64,000 nucleotides of DNA, from the NCBI RefSeq assembly GCF_036227205.1, contig NZ_CP109442.1:2542001-2606000 (forward strand), read 5' to 3'. This DNA is from Amycolatopsis sp. NBC_01480. Lineage in GTDB: Bacteria > Actinomycetota > Actinomycetes > Mycobacteriales > Pseudonocardiaceae. The notes below the pieces were generated by a model. That model made no database searches. It had not been told where the DNA came from and saw only the letters and a program-made list of their open reading frames with translations. Made by a program: the position numbers and the translations under genes. Position 1 is the stretch's first letter. Every line of letters begins with the position of its first letter. Below are positions 61,339 through 64,000 of the stretch, piece after piece.

Positions 61339-64000
61339 CTACTTGGCCTTGGCGGTACTCGCCTTCTTGGCCGGCGCCTTCTTGGCCACAGTCGACTTGG
61401 TGGCAGCCGACTTGGTGGCAGCCGACTTCGTCGCCGTCGACTTGGCGGCCGCGGGCTTGCGCGCCGGCGCCTTTCGCTTCGGCGCCGGCCCCTTCGCCCG
61501 CTTCTCCGCCAGCAGCTCGGCGCCGCGTTCGGCCGTCAGCTCGTCGATGCTGTCGGTCTTCCGCAGCGTCGCGTTGTACTCGCCGTCGGTGACGTACGGG
61601 CCGAAGCGGCCGTCCTTGACCACCATCGGCTTGCCCGAAACCGGGTCGTCGCCGAGTTCCTTGAGCGGCGGCTTCGCGGTCGCGGAACGGCCACGCTGCT
61701 TCGGCTCCGCGTAGATCTTCAGCGCTTCTTCCACCGTGATCGAGAACAGCTGGTCCTCAGTGGACAGTGAACGCGAGTCCGTGCCCTTCTTCAGGTACGG
61801 CCCGTAGCGCCCGTTCTGCGCGGTGATCTCGTCGCCCGATTCCGGGTCCTTGCCGACCACGCGCGGCAGCGAAAGCAGCTTCAGCGCGTCTTCGAGGGTC
61901 ATGGAGTCGATCGCCATCGACTTGAACAGCGAGCCCGTACGCGGCTTCGGCTGCTTCGCCTTGGCAGCCTTCTTCTGCGCGGGCGTCGCGTCCTCGGGCA
62001 GCGGCTCGCCTTCCGGCAGCAGCTCGGTGACGTACGGGCCGAAGCGGCCTTCCTTGGCCACGATCTCGTGCCCGCTCACCGGGTCGGTGCCCAGCACGCG
62101 GCCCTCCTGCGGCGTCGCGAACAGCTTCTCCGCGATCTCCGGCGTCAGCTCGTCCGGCGGCTGGTCCTCGGGCAGGTTCGCGCGCTGTGACTGGCCGTCC
62201 ACCTCACGCTCGAGGTATGGCCCGTAGCGCCCGACCCGGACGACGACCTTGTGCCCGTCGGCGTCGTTGAACAGCGGGATCGAGTTGATCTCGCGCGCGT
62301 CGATGTCCTCGACGCTGCCGTCGACCAGCTTCTTCAGCCCGCCGAGCCGGCCGATCGAGCCGTCGACGCCCATGTCGCCGCCGAAGTAGAACTTCGACAG
62401 CCACTGCGCGCGCTGCTCGTCGCCGTTGGCGATGCGGTCGAGCTCGTCCTCCATGCCGGCGGTGAAGTCGTAGTCCACCAGCCGCTCGAAGTGCCGCTCC
62501 ATCAGGCCGATCACGGCGAACGCGACCCAGGAGGGGACCAGCGCAGACCCCTTCTTCCACACGTAGCCGCGGTCCTGGATGGTCTTGATGATCGACGCGT
62601 ACGTGGACGGCCGGCCGATGCCCAGCTCTTCCAGCTTGCTGACCAGGCTGGGCTCGGAGTAACGCGCCGGCGGCGACGTGGTGTGCCCGTCCGCCGACAG
62701 GTCGGCCGCGGTCAGGCCCTGGTCCTTGACCAGCACCGGCAGGCGGCTCTGCTTGTCGTCGGCCTCGCCGCCGGCCTCGGTGTCGACCGCCTCGACGTAC
62801 GCCTTCAGGAAGCCGGAGAAGGTGATCGTGCGGCCGGAAGCGGCGAACGTGCACTCCTCGCCGGAGGTCGCGGTGCCCACGATGCGCACCGACATGGTGG
62901 TGCCCTTCGCGTCCGCCATCTGCGACGCGATCGTGCGCTGCCAGATCATCTCGTACAGCCGGAACTCGTCGGAGTCCAGCTCGCTCGCCACCTGGCCGGG
63001 GGTCCGGAAGACCTCGCCCGACGGCCGGATCGCCTCGTGGGCCTCCTGCGCGTTCTTGACCTTGCGCGTGTACTGGCGCGGCGACGGCGAGACGTATTCC
63101 TTGCCGTACAGCTGCGTCGCCTGGCTGCGCGCGGCCGTGATCGCCGACTCCGAAAGCGTCGTGGAGTCGGTACGCATATAGGTGATGTAACCGTTCTCGT
63201 ACAGCTTCTGCGCGATCCGCATCGTGCGCTCGGAGGTGAACCGCAGCTTGCGGCCCGCCTCCTGCTGCAGCGTCGAGGTCATGAACGGCGCGTACGGCTT
63301 TCGCGTGTACGGCTTCTCCTCGACGCTGGAGACCTTGAAGTCACGCTTGTCCAGCGCCTGGGCCAGCGCCTGCGCGTCGGCCTCGGCCAGCACGCGGATC
63401 TCGGCGGACGAGCCCTTCAGCTGGCCGGTCGAGTCGAAGTCGCGGCCGGTCGCCAGGCGCGCGCCGTCGACGGCGACGAGGCGGGCCGGGAAGTTCCGCG
63501 GCGCCGCGTCCTCGCCTGCGTCCATGGTCGCCGAGATGTCCCAGTACGAAGCCGAAGTGAAGCGCATCCGCTCGCGCTCGCGCTCCACCACGATCCGGGT
63601 CGCCACCGACTGCACGCGGCCCGCCGAGAGCTTCGGCATGACCTTCTTCCACAGCACCGGCGAGACCTCGTAGCCGTAGAGGCGGTCGAGGATCCGGCGG
63701 GTCTCCTGCGCGTCGACGAGGTCGACGTCCAGCTCCCGGGTGGCGTTCGCGGCGGCCAGGATCGCCTGCTCGGTGACCTCGTGGAACACCATGCGGCGGA
63801 CGGGCACCTTGGGCTTGAGCGTCTCGAGCAGGTGCCAGGCGATGGCCTCGCCCTCGCGGTCGGGGTCCGTCGCGAGGTAGAGCTCGTCGACGTCCTTCAG
63901 CAGCCCCTTCAGCTCGGTGACCTTGGACTTCTTGTCCGGGGTGACCACGTACAGCGCCTTGAAGCCGTTGTCGACGTCGACGCCGAGCCGCGCCCACGAC
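61339..64000 (-). CDS. topA: DNA topoisomerase I, N-terminus beyond the window
   Basis: At least 887 residues; the frame is open through base 64000, so the start is missing. Relaxes negative supercoils. Toprim acidic motif ATDPDREGEAIAWHL, active-site Tyr in GYITYMRTDSTTL, and several C-terminal repeats of the GRYGPYL type (KEGRFGPYVTEL, QNGRYGPYLKKG, KDGRFGPYVTDG) in place of zinc fingers, as in actinobacteria. The end is a Lys/Ala-rich tail (KSAATKSAATKSTVAKK) that adds processivity in relatives. Confidence 0.97.
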   Translation of the reverse strand, partial: SWARLGVDVDNGFKALYVVTPDKKSKVTELKGLLKDVDELYLATDPDREGEAIAWHLLETLKPKVPVRRMVFHEVTEQAILAAANATRELDVDLVDAQETRRILDRLYGYEVSPVLWKKVMPKLSAGRVQSVATRIVVERERERMRFTSASYWDISATMDAGEDAAPRNFPARLVAVDGARLATGRDFDSTGQLKGSSAEIRVLAEADAQALAQALDKRDFKVSSVEEKPYTRKPYAPFMTSTLQQEAGRKLRFTSERTMRIAQKLYENGYITYMRTDSTTLSESAITAARSQATQLYGKEYVSPSPRQYTRKVKNAQEAHEAIRPSGEVFRTPGQVASELDSDEFRLYEMIWQRTIASQMADAKGTTMSVRIVGTATSGEECTFAASGRTITFSGFLKAYVEAVDTEAGGEADDKQSRLPVLVKDQGLTAADLSADGHTTSPPARYSEPSLVSKLEELGIGRPSTYASIIKTIQDRGYVWKKGSALVPSWVAFAVIGLMERHFERLVDYDFTAGMEDELDRIANGDEQRAQWLSKFYFGGDMGVDGSIGRLGGLKKLVDGSVEDIDAREINSIPLFNDADGHKVVVRVGRYGPYLEREVDGQSQRANLPEDQPPDELTPEIAEKLFATPQEGRVLGTDPVSGHEIVAKEGRFGPYVTELLPEGEPLPEDATPAQKKAAKAKQPKPRTGSLFKSMAIDSMTLEDALKLLSLPRVVGKDPESGDEITAQNGRYGPYLKKGTDSRSLSTEDQLFSITVEEALKIYAEPKQRGRSATAKPPLKELGDDPVSGKPMVVKDGRFGPYVTDGEYNATLRKTDSIDELTAERGAELLAEKRAKGPAPKRKAPARKPAAAKSTATKSAATKSAATKSTVAKKAPAKKASTAKAK

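Overview
The window is high-G+C actinobacterial chromosome. Gene content and order fit the Pseudonocardiaceae (an Amycolatopsis-like organism, inferred): the block dacB - zincin - tilS - hpt - ftsH - folE/P/B/K - DUF3180 - panC/panD/coaX, a WhiB protein, ESX (type VII secretion) accessory genes, an MFS-thymidylate-kinase fusion and a sortase-E type LAxTG protein. Starts are often GTG and many genes overlap by 4 bases.

Layout. 0-1.3 kb: a methyltransferase, then a guanidinium exporter (gdx/sugE) behind a guanidine-III riboswitch. 1.3-2.7 kb: an IS110-family element that splits a palindromic terminator between gdx and coaX. 2.7-14.6 kb (minus strand): coaX, panD, panC, a DUF2520 reductase-like gene, PrsW, a DUF6779-type protein, DUF3180, folK, folB, folP, folE, ftsH. 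14.8-18.4 kb: a four-gene ESX satellite (two EspG, a PPE-like protein, a small YxxxD protein) lying between ftsH and hpt. 18.6-25.6 kb: hpt, tilS, a zincin, a degenerate tandem repeat, and a PBP4-type D,D-carboxypeptidase with a very long disordered cytoplasmic N-terminus. 25.7-33.6 kb: ppa, a drug efflux pump with a palindromic operator, glyA behind a ZTP riboswitch, gamma-carbonic anhydrase, TetR, a GreA-like protein, a lipoprotein, and a secreted protease with two catalytic domains.

33.7-52.5 kb is an integrated actinomycete conjugative element (AICE-like, about 18.8 kb). It lies between a 45-bp direct repeat: the right copy is the 3' part of an intact tRNA-Thr(CGT) gene, the left copy the displaced tRNA end. 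It carries a tyrosine integrase fused to a GntR-type winged helix, an excisionase-like protein, an XRE repressor, WhiB, Spd-like membrane proteins, an FtsK/TraB-type DNA translocase, an ACCCGTC(A/T)C repeat cluster that may be the transfer locus, and three Nudix proteins, two of them HTH fusions with broken Nudix boxes. I see no replication initiator. Its cargo is a mobile set of ESX substrates and chaperones (EspC-like, DUF3558 lipoprotein, PPE-like, EspG, two YbaB-like, WXG100 protein) without any ESX core machinery, plus a SLATT/DUF4231-like membrane protein and a nucleoside diphosphate kinase. The PPE-like gene is cut by an IS256-family element.

52.6-64 kb returns to chromosome: a LAxTG surface protein, holB, an MFS-Tmk fusion whose kinase motifs are degenerate, a tail-anchored protein, an unknown gene, an MFS transporter and topA (cut off by the window end).

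Most novel points: a mobile type VII substrate island on a conjugative element; an 11-bp iteron operator and degenerate HTH-Nudix paralogues that look like ligand-sensing regulators; the repeat cluster after traB; and an IS110 copy whose non-coding end carries words matching its target and its own terminus, as expected of a bridge RNA.
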